64,000 bases of DNA from Pseudomonas fluorescens (GCF_005938625.1 NZ_VCNJ01000049.1:115365-179364), one strand, 5' to 3'; numbered from the stretch's first letter, positions 6,942 through 17,290 are shown. The notes: a model not told the origin generated them from the letters alone. Numbers and translations are program-made.

Positions 6942-9900
6942 ACATTTCGCGGCTGTTCATCCTCCGACCGGTAGCCACCACCCTGAGCATGCTGGCCATT
7001 GTTCTGGCCGGTCTGATCGCTTACCGCCTGTTGCCGGTGTCGGCGCTGCCACAGGTCGATTACCCGACCATCCGCGTCATGACCCTGTATCCCGGCGCAA
7101 GTCCGGATGTGATGACCAGTGCAGTCACCGCGCCACTCGAACGCCAGTTCGGGCAGATGCCGGGCCTGACGCAAATGGCTTCGACCAGCTCCGGCGGCGC
7201 GTCGGTGTTGACCCTGCGTTTCAGCCTCGACATCAACATGGACGTCGCCGAACAGCAGGTGCAAGCCGCGATCAACGCCGCGACCAACCTGCTGCCGACC
7301 GATTTGCCGGCACCGCCGGTGTACAACAAGGTCAACCCGGCGGACACCCCGGTGCTGACCCTGGCGATCACCTCGAAAACCATGTTGCTGCCCAAACTCA
7401 ATGACCTGGTCGATACGCGCATGGCGCAGAAAATCGCCCAGATCAGCGGCGTCGGCATGGTCAGCATTGCCGGCGGTCAGCGTCAGGCCGTGCGCATCAA
7501 GGTCAACCCGGAAGCGCTGGCGGCCAACAGTCTGAACCTGTCGGACGTGCGCACCTTGATCAGCGCTTCCAACGTCAACCAGCCGAAAGGCAACTTTGAC
7601 GGTCCGACGCGGGTGTCGATGCTCGACGCCAACGACCAACTGACGTCGCCCAAGGATTACGCCAATCTGATCCTCGCCTACAAGAACGGCGCGCCGTTGC
7701 GGCTCAAGGACGTGGCGGAAATCGTCGATGGTGCCGAAAACGAACGCCTCGCCGCGTGGGCCAACCAGAATCAGGCGGTATTGCTGAACATCCAGCGTCA
7801 GCCGGGTGCCAACGTGATCGAGGTGGTCGACCGCATCAAAGCGCTGCTGCCGAGCATCACCGACAACCTGCCGGCCGGCCTCGAAGTGACGGTGCTGACG
7901 GATCGCACCCAGACCATTCGCGCCTCGGTCACTGACGTGCAGCACGAATTGCTCATCGCCATCGCTCTGGTGGTAATGGTGACGTTTCTGTTCCTGCGTC
8001 GTGCCAGTGCGACGATCATTCCATCGGTGGCCGTGCCGCTGTCGCTGATCGGCACCTTTGGCGTGATGTACCTCGCCGGCTTCTCGGTCAACAACCTGAC
8101 CCTGATGGCCCTGACCATTGCCACCGGTTTCGTGGTCGACGACGCCATCGTCATGTTGGAAAACATTTCGCGCTTCATCGAAGAGGGCGACAGCCCGATG
8201 CAAGCGGCGCTCAAAGGCGCCAAACAGATCGGCTTCACCCTGATTTCCCTGACCCTGTCGCTGATCGCAGTACTGATTCCGCTGTTGTTCATGGCCGACG
8301 TGGTCGGGCGCCTGTTCCGCGAATTCGCCATCACGCTGGCCGTGGCCATCCTGATTTCGCTGGTGGTCTCGCTGACCCTGACGCCAATGATGTGCGCGCG
8401 TCTGCTCAAGCGTGAACCCGAAGAACACGAGCAGGGCCGTTTTTATCGGGCCAGTGGCGCGGTCATCGACTGGATGATCGCCGCTTACGGGCGCAAGTTG
8501 CAGTGGGTGCTCAAGCATCAGCCGCTGACGTTGCTGGTGGCCATCGGCACGCTGGCGTTGACCGTGTTCCTCTATATGGTCGTGCCGAAAGGCTTCTTCC
8601 CGGTCCAGGACACCGGGGTGATTCAGGGCATTTCCGAAGCGCCGCAGTCGATTTCCTTCGCAGCCATGGGCGAGCGCCAACAGGAACTGGCGAAAATCAT
8701 TCTCGAAGATCCAGCGGTGCAAAGCCTGTCGTCCTACATCGGTGTCGACGGCGATAACGCCACACTCAACAGCGGGCGCTTGCTGATCAACCTCAAGCCT
8801 CATGGCGATCGCGATCTGAGTGCCACTGAAGTGATTGCGCGCCTGCAACCGCAACTCGACAAACTGGTCGGCATCCGCCTGTTCATGCAGCCGGTGCAGG
8901 ACCTGACCATCGAAGACCGCGTCAGCCGCACTCAGTATCAGTTCAGCATGTCTTCGCCGGATTCCGAACTGCTCAGTCAGTGGAGCGGGCGATTGGTCGA
9001 GGCACTGGCGCAGCGTCCGGAACTGACCGACGTCGCCAGTGATTTGCAGGACAAGGGCTTGCAGGTCTATCTGGTGATCGACCGCGATGCGGCTTCACGC
9101 CTGGGCGTCTCGGTGGCGAACATCACCGATGCGCTCTACGACGCCTTCGGTCAGCGGCAGATCTCGACCATTTACACCCAGGCCAGCCAGTACCGCGTGG
9201 TGCTGCAGGCCCAGGCCGGTGAGAAAATCGGCCCGCAGGCGCTGGACCAGATTCACGTCAAGACCACCGATGACGCGCAAGTACGTCTGTCGAGTCTGGC
9301 CCACGTGGAAGAGCGTCAGGCGCAACTGGCGATCACCCACATTGGCCAGTTCCCGGCAGTGATGATGTCGTTCAACCTCGCACCCGGTGTGGCGCTTGGG
9401 CATGCGGTCGACATTATCGAACAGGTGCAGAAAGACATCGGCATGCCGGTCGGCGTGCAGACTCAATTCCAGGGTGCTGCCGAAGCCTTCCAGGCGTCGC
9501 TGTCGAGTACCTTGCTGCTGATTCTGGCGGCGGTGGTGACCATGTACATCGTGCTTGGCGTGCTGTACGAGAGCTACATCCACCCGATCACTATTCTGTC
9601 GACCTTGCCGTCGGCTGCGGTCGGCGCTTTGCTGGCGTTGTTGCTCAGTGGCAATGACCTGGGCATGATCGCGATCATAGGCATCATCCTGCTGATCGGT
9701 ATCGTGAAAAAGAACGCGATCATGATGATCGACTTCGCCCTCGATGCTGAACGCACCCAAGGCATGGCACCGGAACAGGCGATCTATCAGGCCGCGCTGC
9801 TGCGCTTCCGGCCAATCCTCATGACCACGCTGGCAGCGCTGTTTGGTGCGGTGCCGTTGATGCTCGCCACCGGTTCCGGGGCTGAATTGCGCCAGCCGCT

Positions 9901-10039
9901 GGGTCTGGTGATGGTCGGCGGGCTGCTGGTGAGCCAAGTGCTGACGCTGTTCACCACGCCGGTAATCTACCTGTATTTCGACCGCCTCGGTCGGCGCTTT
10001 GGCAAGACTAATACCGATAGCGAAGAGGTGTCGGTATGA
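6938..10039 (+). CDS. muxB: RND multidrug transporter inner-membrane subunit MuxB
   Basis: A 1033-residue proton-driven exporter of the AcrB/MdtB family. Visible features: TM1 near residues 10-30 (LSMLAIVLAGLIAYRLLPVS), the first large periplasmic loop, then the TM4 signature ATGFVVDDAIVMLENI with the Asp pair of the proton relay. The second half repeats the plan, with VLYESYIHPITILSTLPSA and GIILLIGIVKKNAIMMIDFA. Its start overlaps muxA (ATGA). In Mux/Mdt systems two different RND proteins assemble as a heterotrimer, which fits the second RND gene downstream. The gap to muxC is 142 bp and contains a REPIN, unlike the overlapping junctions elsewhere in the operon. Confidence 0.95.
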   Translation: MNISRLFILRPVATTLSMLAIVLAGLIAYRLLPVSALPQVDYPTIRVMTLYPGASPDVMTSAVTAPLERQFGQMPGLTQMASTSSGGASVLTLRFSLDINMDVAEQQVQAAINAATNLLPTDLPAPPVYNKVNPADTPVLTLAITSKTMLLPKLNDLVDTRMAQKIAQISGVGMVSIAGGQRQAVRIKVNPEALAANSLNLSDVRTLISASNVNQPKGNFDGPTRVSMLDANDQLTSPKDYANLILAYKNGAPLRLKDVAEIVDGAENERLAAWANQNQAVLLNIQRQPGANVIEVVDRIKALLPSITDNLPAGLEVTVLTDRTQTIRASVTDVQHELLIAIALVVMVTFLFLRRASATIIPSVAVPLSLIGTFGVMYLAGFSVNNLTLMALTIATGFVVDDAIVMLENISRFIEEGDSPMQAALKGAKQIGFTLISLTLSLIAVLIPLLFMADVVGRLFREFAITLAVAILISLVVSLTLTPMMCARLLKREPEEHEQGRFYRASGAVIDWMIAAYGRKLQWVLKHQPLTLLVAIGTLALTVFLYMVVPKGFFPVQDTGVIQGISEAPQSISFAAMGERQQELAKIILEDPAVQSLSSYIGVDGDNATLNSGRLLINLKPHGDRDLSATEVIARLQPQLDKLVGIRLFMQPVQDLTIEDRVSRTQYQFSMSSPDSELLSQWSGRLVEALAQRPELTDVASDLQDKGLQVYLVIDRDAASRLGVSVANITDALYDAFGQRQISTIYTQASQYRVVLQAQAGEKIGPQALDQIHVKTTDDAQVRLSSLAHVEERQAQLAITHIGQFPAVMMSFNLAPGVALGHAVDIIEQVQKDIGMPVGVQTQFQGAAEAFQASLSSTLLLILAAVVTMYIVLGVLYESYIHPITILSTLPSAAVGALLALLLSGNDLGMIAIIGIILLIGIVKKNAIMMIDFALDAERTQGMAPEQAIYQAALLRFRPILMTTLAALFGAVPLMLATGSGAELRQPLGLVMVGGLLVSQVLTLFTTPVIYLYFDRLGRRFGKTNTDSEEVSV

Positions 10040-10055
10040 CTGTCCGAACACATAA

Positions 10056-10153
10056 CCCCTGTAGGAGTGAGCCTGCTCGCGATGAGGCCGGCACCTGCAA
10101 CATCAACGTAAACAGACACACCGCTATCGCGAGCAGGCTCACTCCTACAGGGG
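10056..10153. repeat. REPIN inside the mux operon
   Basis: Inverted arms CCCCTGTAGGAGTGAGCCTG and complement, about 98 bp overall, fill the muxB-muxC gap. The transcript would fold into a long hairpin at this point. Confidence 0.9.
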
Positions 10154-10181
10154 ATTGGTGTGACGTTGGGGATTGCGTTCG

Positions 10182-13100
10182 ATGAACCTCTCCGGTCCTT
10201 TCATCAAGCGCCCGGTGGCGACGATGCTGCTGAGCCTGGCGATCATGTTGCTCGGCGGTGTCAGCTTCGGTCTGTTACCGGTTTCGCCGCTGCCGCAAAT
10301 GGATTTCCCGGTGATCGTCGTGCAGGCGAGCCTGCCCGGTGCCAGCCCGGAGGTCATGGCCTCTACCGTGGCGACGCCGCTGGAGCGCTCGTTCGGCGCG
10401 ATCGCTGGCGTCAACACCATGAGCAGCCGCTCCAGTCAGGGTTCGACCCGGGTCATTCTGCAATTTGATCTCGACCGCGACATCAACGGCGCCGCGCGGG
10501 AGGTGCAGGCGGCGATCAACGCCTCGCGCAACTTGTTGCCGAGCGGTATGCGCAGCATGCCGACCTATAAGAAGGTCAACCCGTCGCAGGCGCCGATCAT
10601 GGTGTTGTCGCTGACTTCGGACGTGCTGGAAAAAGGCCAGCTCTACGATTTGGCTTCGACCATTTTGTCCCAGAGCCTTTCACAGGTGCAGGGCGTCGGT
10701 GAAGTGCAGATCGGCGGCAGTTCGCTGCCGGCGGTGCGTATCGAACTCGAACCGCAGGCGCTGAACCAGTACGGCGTGGCGCTCGACGATGTGCGCAAGA
10801 CCATCGCCGATGCCAACGTGCGCCGGCCGAAGGGTTCGGTCGAAGACGGCCAACGGTTGTGGCAGATCCAGGCCAATGACCAGCTGGAAAAAGCCAAGGA
10901 TTACGAATCGCTGATCATCCACTACGCCGACGGTGCCGCGTTGCGCCTCAAGGATGTGGCCAAGGTCAGTGACGGTGTCGAGGACCGTTACAACAGCGGT
11001 TTCTTCAACGATGACGCGGCGGTGCTGCTGGTGATCAACCGCCAGGCCGGCGCCAACATCATCGAGACGGTCAACGAGATCAAGGCGCAGTTGCCGGCCC
11101 TGCAAGCGGTGTTGCCCGCCAGCGTGAAGCTGAATCTGGCCATGGACCGCTCGCCGGTGATCAAGGCGACGCTGCACGAAGCAGAGATGACCCTGCTGAT
11201 TGCCGTGGCGCTGGTGATTCTGGTGGTGTTCCTGTTCCTCGGTAACTTCCGTGCCTCGCTGATTCCGACATTGGCCGTGCCGGTGTCGCTGGTCGGCACC
11301 TTTGCGGTGATGTACCTCTATGGCTTCTCACTGAACAACCTGTCGCTGATGGCGCTGATTCTGGCCACCGGCCTGGTGGTGGACGACGCCATCGTGGTGC
11401 TGGAGAACATTTCCCGGCACATCGACGAAGGCGTCAAACCGATGCAGGCCGCGTACCTCGGGGCCAAGGAAGTCGGTTTTACCTTGCTGTCGATGAACGT
11501 CTCGCTGGTGGCGGTGTTCCTCTCGATCCTGTTTATGGGCGGGATCGTCGAGAGCCTGTTTCGCGAGTTCTCGATCACCTTGGCCGCAGCCATCGTCGTG
11601 TCGCTGGTGGTTTCGCTGACGTTGACGCCGATGCTTTGCGCCCGTTGGCTGAAACCGCACACACCCGGGCAGGAAAACCGCCTGCAACGCTGGAGCCGCC
11701 GCACCAACGACTGGATGGTCGGAAAGTACGCGACCAGCCTCGACTGGGTGTTGCGCCATCGGCGTCTGACGCTGCTCAGCTTGCTCATCACTGTTGGCGT
11801 CAACGTTGCGTTGTATGTCGTGGTGCCAAAAACCTTCATGCCCCAGCAGGACACCGGCCAGTTGATCGGTTTTGTGCGCGGTGACGACGGTCTGTCGTTC
11901 AGTGTGATGCAACCGAAAATGGAAATCTTCCGCCGCGCCGTGCTCAAGGACGAAGCGGTGGAAAGTGTCGCCGGTTTCATCGGTGGCACCAACGGTACCA
12001 ACAACGCTTTCATGCTGGTGCGTCTGAAGCCGATCAAAGAGCGTCAACTCAACGCACAGAAAGTCATCGAGCGCCTGCGCAAGGAAATGCCCAAGGTGCC
12101 CGGTGCGCAACTGATGTTGATGGCGGATCAGGACCTGCAATTTGGCGGTGGTCGCGAGCAGACCACGTCGCAATACAGCTACATCCTGCAAAGTGGCGAC
12201 CTCGGCTCACTGCGCGAGTGGTACCCGAAAGTTGTGGCGGCGCTGCGCGCGTTGCCTGAGCTGACCGCGATCGACGCGCGTGAAGGCAAGGGGGCCCAGC
12301 AAGTGACACTGATTGTCGACCGCGATCAGGCCAAGCGTTTGGGGATCGACATGAACATGGTCACCGCCGTGCTGAACAACGCCTACAGCCAGCGGCAGAT
12401 TTCGACGATCTATGACAGCCTCAACCAGTATCAGGTGGTCATGGAGGTCAATCCGAAATACGCCCAGGACCCGGTGACGCTCAAGCAAGTGCAGGTGATC
12501 ACCGCTGACGGTGCGCGGGTGCCGCTGTCGACGATCGCTCATTATGAGAGCAGCCTGGAAGATGACCGCGTCAGCCACGAAGGCCAGTTCGCCTCCGAAG
12601 ACATTTCCTTCGACATGGCCGAAGGCGTGACGGTGGAGCAGGGCAGTGCCGCCATCGAGCGGGCGATTGCCAAACTCGGCCTGCCGGAAGACGTGATCGC
12701 GAAAATGGCCGGCACTGCTGACGCTTTTGCCGCGACGCAGAAGAGCCAGCCGTTCATGATTCTCGGGGCGTTGCTGGCGGTGTATCTGGTGTTGGGCGTG
12801 CTGTATGAAAGCTACATCCATCCGCTGACGATCCTGTCGACCCTACCGTCGGCCGGTGTCGGCGCGTTGCTGTCGATCTATGCGCTGGGCGGCGAGTTCA
12901 GCCTGATCTCGTTGCTCGGGTTGTTCCTGCTGATTGGCGTGGTGAAGAAAAACGCCATTCTGATGATCGACCTTGCGCTGCAACTGGAACGGCATCAGGG
13001 CCTGTCGCCACTGGAATCGATCCGCAGCGCCTGCCTGCAACGTCTGCGCCCGATTCTGATGACCACGCTGGCGGCGATTCTCGGTGCCTTGCCGTTGCTG

Positions 13101-13289
13101 CTCAGCCGGGCCGAAGGTGCGGAAATGCGCCAGCCGCTCGGTTTGACGATCATCGGCGGGCTGATTTTCAGCCAGGTGCTGACGCTTTACACCACCCCTG
13201 TGGTTTACCTCTATCTCGACAAGCTGCGCCATCGTTTCAACAAATGGCGTGGCGTGCGTACTGACGCCGCTCTGGAAACTCCGCTATGA
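10182..13289 (+). CDS. muxC: RND multidrug transporter inner-membrane subunit MuxC
   Basis: A 1035-residue paralogue of MuxB (MdtC type). It opens MNLSGPFIKRPVATMLLSLA, the usual RND N-terminus. It has the proton-relay signature ATGLVVDDAIVVLENI and the C-terminal LFLLIGVVKKNAILMIDLA helix pair. ATG 10182 is preferred: it gives the canonical N-terminus and has a GGGGA-rich stretch upstream, whereas an in-frame TTG three codons earlier adds nothing. The stop overlaps opmB by four bases. It is expected to form a mixed trimer with MuxB in the inner membrane. Confidence 0.95.
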   Translation: MNLSGPFIKRPVATMLLSLAIMLLGGVSFGLLPVSPLPQMDFPVIVVQASLPGASPEVMASTVATPLERSFGAIAGVNTMSSRSSQGSTRVILQFDLDRDINGAAREVQAAINASRNLLPSGMRSMPTYKKVNPSQAPIMVLSLTSDVLEKGQLYDLASTILSQSLSQVQGVGEVQIGGSSLPAVRIELEPQALNQYGVALDDVRKTIADANVRRPKGSVEDGQRLWQIQANDQLEKAKDYESLIIHYADGAALRLKDVAKVSDGVEDRYNSGFFNDDAAVLLVINRQAGANIIETVNEIKAQLPALQAVLPASVKLNLAMDRSPVIKATLHEAEMTLLIAVALVILVVFLFLGNFRASLIPTLAVPVSLVGTFAVMYLYGFSLNNLSLMALILATGLVVDDAIVVLENISRHIDEGVKPMQAAYLGAKEVGFTLLSMNVSLVAVFLSILFMGGIVESLFREFSITLAAAIVVSLVVSLTLTPMLCARWLKPHTPGQENRLQRWSRRTNDWMVGKYATSLDWVLRHRRLTLLSLLITVGVNVALYVVVPKTFMPQQDTGQLIGFVRGDDGLSFSVMQPKMEIFRRAVLKDEAVESVAGFIGGTNGTNNAFMLVRLKPIKERQLNAQKVIERLRKEMPKVPGAQLMLMADQDLQFGGGREQTTSQYSYILQSGDLGSLREWYPKVVAALRALPELTAIDAREGKGAQQVTLIVDRDQAKRLGIDMNMVTAVLNNAYSQRQISTIYDSLNQYQVVMEVNPKYAQDPVTLKQVQVITADGARVPLSTIAHYESSLEDDRVSHEGQFASEDISFDMAEGVTVEQGSAAIERAIAKLGLPEDVIAKMAGTADAFAATQKSQPFMILGALLAVYLVLGVLYESYIHPLTILSTLPSAGVGALLSIYALGGEFSLISLLGLFLLIGVVKKNAILMIDLALQLERHQGLSPLESIRSACLQRLRPILMTTLAAILGALPLLLSRAEGAEMRQPLGLTIIGGLIFSQVLTLYTTPVVYLYLDKLRHRFNKWRGVRTDAALETPL

Positions 13290-14755
13290 CTGACCGTTCG
13301 CTTTTCAATCTGGCCACTGTTCGAGGCTCGCGTCTGCTGAGCCTGTCGCTGTGTGTGGCGATGCTCAGTGCCTGCGCTGTCGGCCCGGATTACCAACGTC
13401 CGCAAACCGCTGAAATCGCTCAGTACAAGCAAGCCGAAGGCTGGACCCAGGCCAACCCGAGCGATTCGCTGGCCCGTGGTGCCTGGTGGGAACTGTATGG
13501 CGATCAGCAGCTCAACGGGTTGATCGAAAAGCTCAACAACGCCAACCAGACAGTCGCGCAATCGGAAGCCCAGTACCGTCAGGCCCAGGCCTTGGTGCGC
13601 AGTGCTCGCGGGGCGTTCTATCCCAGCGTTGACCTGAGCCTGGGCAAGACCCGCTCCAGCCAGGGCACCGGCAGCAGCAGTTCGAGTCTGAGCAGTTCGT
13701 CCAGCGGTATCCGCGACACCTATAACGCCGAACTGGGCGTCAGTTGGGAAGCGGACGTGTGGGGCAAGCTGCGCCGTGGACTGGAAGCCGATGAGGCCAG
13801 CGCCCAGGCCAGTTTTGCCGATCTGGCGGCGATGCGCCTGAGTCAGCAGTCGGAGCTGGTACAGAACTACCTGCAATTGCGGGTGATCGATCAGCAGAAA
13901 CGTCTGCTCGAAGCCACGGTTGCCGCTTACGAACGCTCGCTGAAAATGACTCAGAACCAGTACCGCGCCGGGGTTTCCGGGCGCGATGCGGTAGCACAGG
14001 CGCAGACGCAACTGAAAAGCACCCAGGCCGATCTGGTCGACCTGATCTGGCAGCGTGCGCAGTTCGAAAATGCGATTGCCGTGCTGACCGGGCAAGCGCC
14101 GGCAGATTTCAATATTGCCGAAGTGCAGACCATTCCCAAGCTGCCGCAGGTGCCATTGAGCTTGCCTTCGCAGTTGCTGGAACGGCGCCCGGACATCGCC
14201 TCGGCGGAGCGTTCGGTGATAGCCGCCAACGCCAACATTGGCGTGGCCAAAGCCGCGTATTACCCGGACCTGAGCTTGAGTCTGAGCGGCGGCTACAGCA
14301 GCAGTACGTCGCAGAACCTGATCAGCCTGCCGAACCGTTTCTGGTCGGTCGGGCCGAAACTGTCGTTGCCGATTTTTGATGGCGGCATCCGTTCGGCCGA
14401 AGTCGACCGCACTGAAGCGGTTTACGACCAGACCGTGGCCAAGTACCGGCAAACCGTGCTCGACGGTTTCCGCGAAGTGGAAAACTATCTGGTGCAGTTG
14501 AAGGTGTATGAGGACGAAGCGGCGGTGCGCCAGGAAGCCCTCGATGCCGCCCGCGACTCATTGCGCCTGACGGAAAACCAGTACAAGGCCGGTCTGATTG
14601 CTTACATCGATGTTGTGGTGGTGCAAGCCACGGCGTTGAGCAACGAGCGCAGCGTGCTGAATATCCTGCAAAGCCGCTTGATCGCCAGCGTGCAATTGAT
14701 CGCTGCGCTGGGCGGTGGCTGGGACGGGCAACTGGATGTCAGTGACGCCCAATAA
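13286..14755 (+). CDS. opmB: Outer-membrane efflux channel lipoprotein OpmB
   Basis: A 489-residue TolC-superfamily channel of the NodT/OprM type. It has a lipoprotein signal with lipobox LSAC and a mature start at Cys near residue 30 (CAVGPDYQRP, typical of OprM-like proteins). Two repeated outer-membrane-efflux domains follow, rich in coiled coil (QSEAQYRQAQALVRSARG, SLRLTENQYKAGLIAYIDV). A Ser-rich low-complexity loop (SSSSSLSSSSSG) near residue 130 lies in the first beta-strand/extracellular region. It is the last gene of the operon and starts within the muxC stop. Confidence 0.94.
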   Translation: MTDRSLFNLATVRGSRLLSLSLCVAMLSACAVGPDYQRPQTAEIAQYKQAEGWTQANPSDSLARGAWWELYGDQQLNGLIEKLNNANQTVAQSEAQYRQAQALVRSARGAFYPSVDLSLGKTRSSQGTGSSSSSLSSSSSGIRDTYNAELGVSWEADVWGKLRRGLEADEASAQASFADLAAMRLSQQSELVQNYLQLRVIDQQKRLLEATVAAYERSLKMTQNQYRAGVSGRDAVAQAQTQLKSTQADLVDLIWQRAQFENAIAVLTGQAPADFNIAEVQTIPKLPQVPLSLPSQLLERRPDIASAERSVIAANANIGVAKAAYYPDLSLSLSGGYSSSTSQNLISLPNRFWSVGPKLSLPIFDGGIRSAEVDRTEAVYDQTVAKYRQTVLDGFREVENYLVQLKVYEDEAAVRQEALDAARDSLRLTENQYKAGLIAYIDVVVVQATALSNERSVLNILQSRLIASVQLIAALGGGWDGQLDVSDAQ

Positions 14756-14774
14756 ATCAATCCATGGTCCAGAA

Positions 14775-14804
14775 CCTGTGGGAGCGAGCTTGCTCGCGAA
14801 GGCG
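14775..14804 (+). repeat. Single REP sequence
   Basis: One CCTGTGGGAGCGAGCTTGCT arm without an inverted partner, 20 nt after opmB. The 357-bp gap to the next gene holds this REP and the palindromic element at 14826. Confidence 0.8.
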
Positions 14805-14825
14805 TCCGTGCAGTCACTGATTGTT

Positions 14826-14936
14826 GATCGTTCCCACGCTCCGCGTGGGAATGCAGTCCGGGACGCTCCGCGTCCCATCCAGAGCCGAACGCAGAGCATC
14901 CGCTGAGGCATTCCCACGCAGAGCGTGGGAACGATC
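14826..14936. repeat. GATCGTTCCC palindromic repeat element
   Basis: About 111 bp with perfect outer arms GATCGTTCCCACGCTC and GAGCGTGGGAACGATC, plus inner inverted arms around GGGACGCTCCGCG and CGCAGAGCATCC. This is a complete copy of the family also seen at 2199, 22550 and 25086. Confidence 0.85.
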
Positions 14937-15112
14937 GGGTAAAGCCGTGAGCGCCGCGCCAGAGCCTTGTCGGACGATCGAACAAGCGTTTCATCGGCTT
15001 GATGGCCAATTGCTTACTTTGTCAGTGCGTTCTTCGGTGCAATCAGTACAATCGCCGCATTTGCCCGACCGGGAACGGACGCAATCCGCGTTGGGTGGCC
15101 ACGAGAATTCTC

Positions 15113-17194
15113 ATGCTCATCGGTAGTTATTCCTCCACGCTGGTTTTCATTTCGTTGTGTGTGGCGATTCTCGCTTCGTACACTGCCCTCGACCTCACCG
15201 GTCGCATTGCCACGGCCAAGGGTCGTGCGGTGCATTTCTGGACGGCCGGAGGTGCATTTGCCATGGGTGTCGGCGTGTGGTCGATGCACTTCATTGGCAT
15301 GCTGGCCTTCAAGTTGCCGATCGATCTGGGCTACGACATCACCCTGACCGCGCTGTCGCTGCTGATTGCCGTGTTGTCCTGCGGGTTCGCCTTGTGGCTG
15401 GTCAGCCAGCCGAAACTGCCGATTCTGCAGCTGGCGTTCGGTGCGCTGATCATGGGCACCGGGATCAGTGCCATGCATTACACCGGCATGGCGGCGATGC
15501 GCATGACCCCGGGTATCGACTACGACCCGACGCTGTTTGGCGCTTCGTTGCTGATTGCCGTCGGCGCCTCGGCGGCGGCACTGTGGATCGCTTTCCGCCT
15601 GCGTCAGCACTCGCCTTATGTGCGGCTGATCCGGGGCGGGGCGGCGATCATCATGGGCATCGCGATTGTCGGCATGCATTACACCGGCATGGCCGCCGCG
15701 CAGTTCCCTGACGGCAGTTTCTGTGGCGCCACCGTCAATGGCTTGAAGGGCAATGGCCTCGACAGCCTGGTGCTGATCACCACGTTGGCAGTGCTGTCGA
15801 TTGCCTTGCTGACCTCGATTCTCGACGCACGCCTCGAAGCGCGCACGGCCGACCTGGCACACTCATTGACTGTGGCCAATCGCGAACTCACGCAACTGGC
15901 CCTGCACGACACCTTGACCGGCCTGCCGAACCGCATGTTGCTGGACGACCGCATCAATCAGGCAATGAAGAAGGTCCACGAGCAGGGCGGCTGTTTTGCC
16001 TTGATGTTCATCGATCTGGACGGCTTCAAACCGGTCAACGATGCGTTCGGTCACCACATGGGCGACCAGTTGTTGCGTGAAGTGGGGTTGCGTCTGCGTG
16101 AAGACTTGCGCGGCCCCGACACACTGGCGCGCATCGGTGGCGATGAATTCGTGTTGCTGGTGCGCCTGACCGAACCCAATGACGCACTGGGGTTGGCGGC
16201 ACGTCAGGTCGGTCTGATCGCGCAATCCTTCCGCGTCGCCGAACATGACTTGCAGATCTCCGCCAGTGTCGGCATCGCCCTGTACCCGGGCAATGGCCAG
16301 AACGCGCAGGAACTGCTGATGAACGCTGACGCGGCGATGTACCACGCCAAGGGCGGCGGCAAAAATGGTTACAGCTTTTTCGACGCGTCGATGAACAACA
16401 ACGCGCGCAAGCAGTTGCAGTTGTTGCAAGACCTGCGCGCGGCGCTGGAACACAGCCAGTTCAGTCTGTATTACCAGCCGAAGTTCGACGCCGCCAATGG
16501 CCGTCCGGTCGGCGCTGAAGCGCTGTTGCGCTGGCAGCATCCGATTCACGGCATGCTGATGCCGGACAAGTTCATCGAGCTGGCGGAGAAATCCGGGCTG
16601 ATCATTCCGATCGGTGAATGGGTGCTCAATGAAGCCTGCCGGCAGATGCGCGAGTGGTACGTGCTCGGTTACACCGATTGGCGGATTGCGGTGAACCTGT
16701 CGGCGTTGCAGTTCTGCCACACCGGGCTGGTGCGCAGCGTAGCCAAGGCGCTGGCCACTCACCACTTGCCGGCGAACAGCCTGACTCTGGAAATCACTGA
16801 AACCACGGCCATGAGCGATGCCGATGCGAGCATGACGGTATTGCAGGAGTTGTCGGACATGGGCGTCGATCTGTCGATCGATGACTTCGGCACGGGTTAT
16901 TCCAGCCTTATGTACCTCAAGCGTTTGCCGGCCAATGAGCTGAAGATCGACCGTGGTTTTGTGCGCGATCTTGAGCATGACAGTGATGATGCGGCGATTG
17001 TCTCGGCGATCGTTGCGTTGGGGCAGGCGCTTGGGTTGCGGATTGTTGCCGAGGGTGTCGAAACCGGCGTGCAGCAGGCGTTTCTGACTGAGCTGGGCTG
17101 TGATTCGTTGCAGGGTTATCTGCTGGGGTATCCGATGCCGGCGGACAAATTCATGCAGGATATTGCGCGGGGTGAGCAGTTAGCGGCGGTCTGA
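15113..17194 (+). CDS. mucR: MHYT-GGDEF-EAL c-di-GMP signalling protein, MucR-like
   Basis: A 693-residue inner-membrane protein that should make and break cyclic-di-GMP. Residues 1 to about 255 are the seven-helix MHYT sensor, with three copies of the motif (SMHFIGM, AMHYTGM, GMHYTGM) proposed to bind metal and sense a gas. The GGDEF domain (about 275-430) has an intact ARIGGDEFVLL active site and an RGPD inhibitory site five residues before it. The EAL domain (about 440-690) has AEALLRW, TETTAMSD and DDFGTGYSS, so both activities look intact. The architecture matches P. aeruginosa MucR, linked to alginate regulation; NbdA is the paralogue but has a degenerate GGDEF. ATG 15113 gives the MLIGSYSSTLVF start; its ribosome-binding site is weak. 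Confidence 0.9.
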   Translation: MLIGSYSSTLVFISLCVAILASYTALDLTGRIATAKGRAVHFWTAGGAFAMGVGVWSMHFIGMLAFKLPIDLGYDITLTALSLLIAVLSCGFALWLVSQPKLPILQLAFGALIMGTGISAMHYTGMAAMRMTPGIDYDPTLFGASLLIAVGASAAALWIAFRLRQHSPYVRLIRGGAAIIMGIAIVGMHYTGMAAAQFPDGSFCGATVNGLKGNGLDSLVLITTLAVLSIALLTSILDARLEARTADLAHSLTVANRELTQLALHDTLTGLPNRMLLDDRINQAMKKVHEQGGCFALMFIDLDGFKPVNDAFGHHMGDQLLREVGLRLREDLRGPDTLARIGGDEFVLLVRLTEPNDALGLAARQVGLIAQSFRVAEHDLQISASVGIALYPGNGQNAQELLMNADAAMYHAKGGGKNGYSFFDASMNNNARKQLQLLQDLRAALEHSQFSLYYQPKFDAANGRPVGAEALLRWQHPIHGMLMPDKFIELAEKSGLIIPIGEWVLNEACRQMREWYVLGYTDWRIAVNLSALQFCHTGLVRSVAKALATHHLPANSLTLEITETTAMSDADASMTVLQELSDMGVDLSIDDFGTGYSSLMYLKRLPANELKIDRGFVRDLEHDSDDAAIVSAIVALGQALGLRIVAEGVETGVQQAFLTELGCDSLQGYLLGYPMPADKFMQDIARGEQLAAV

Positions 17195-17211
17195 TCGACT
17201 GCGTTATCGTT

Positions 17212-17290
17212 CTTCGCGAGCAGGCTCGCTCCCACATTGACTGTGTAAACAACACAGAACCCTGTGGGAGCGAGCTTGCTCGCGAAGGCG
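17212..17290. repeat. REPIN, arms facing outward
   Basis: TTCGCGAGCAGGCTCGCTCC and GGAGCGAGCTTGCTCGCGAA arms are separated by about 35 nt, in the gap between the c-di-GMP gene and the SDR gene. Confidence 0.88.

Noticed and set aside
6845..8854. 669-residue antisense frame opposite muxB
   Set aside because: Same GC-driven artefact; composition is unlike any protein family.
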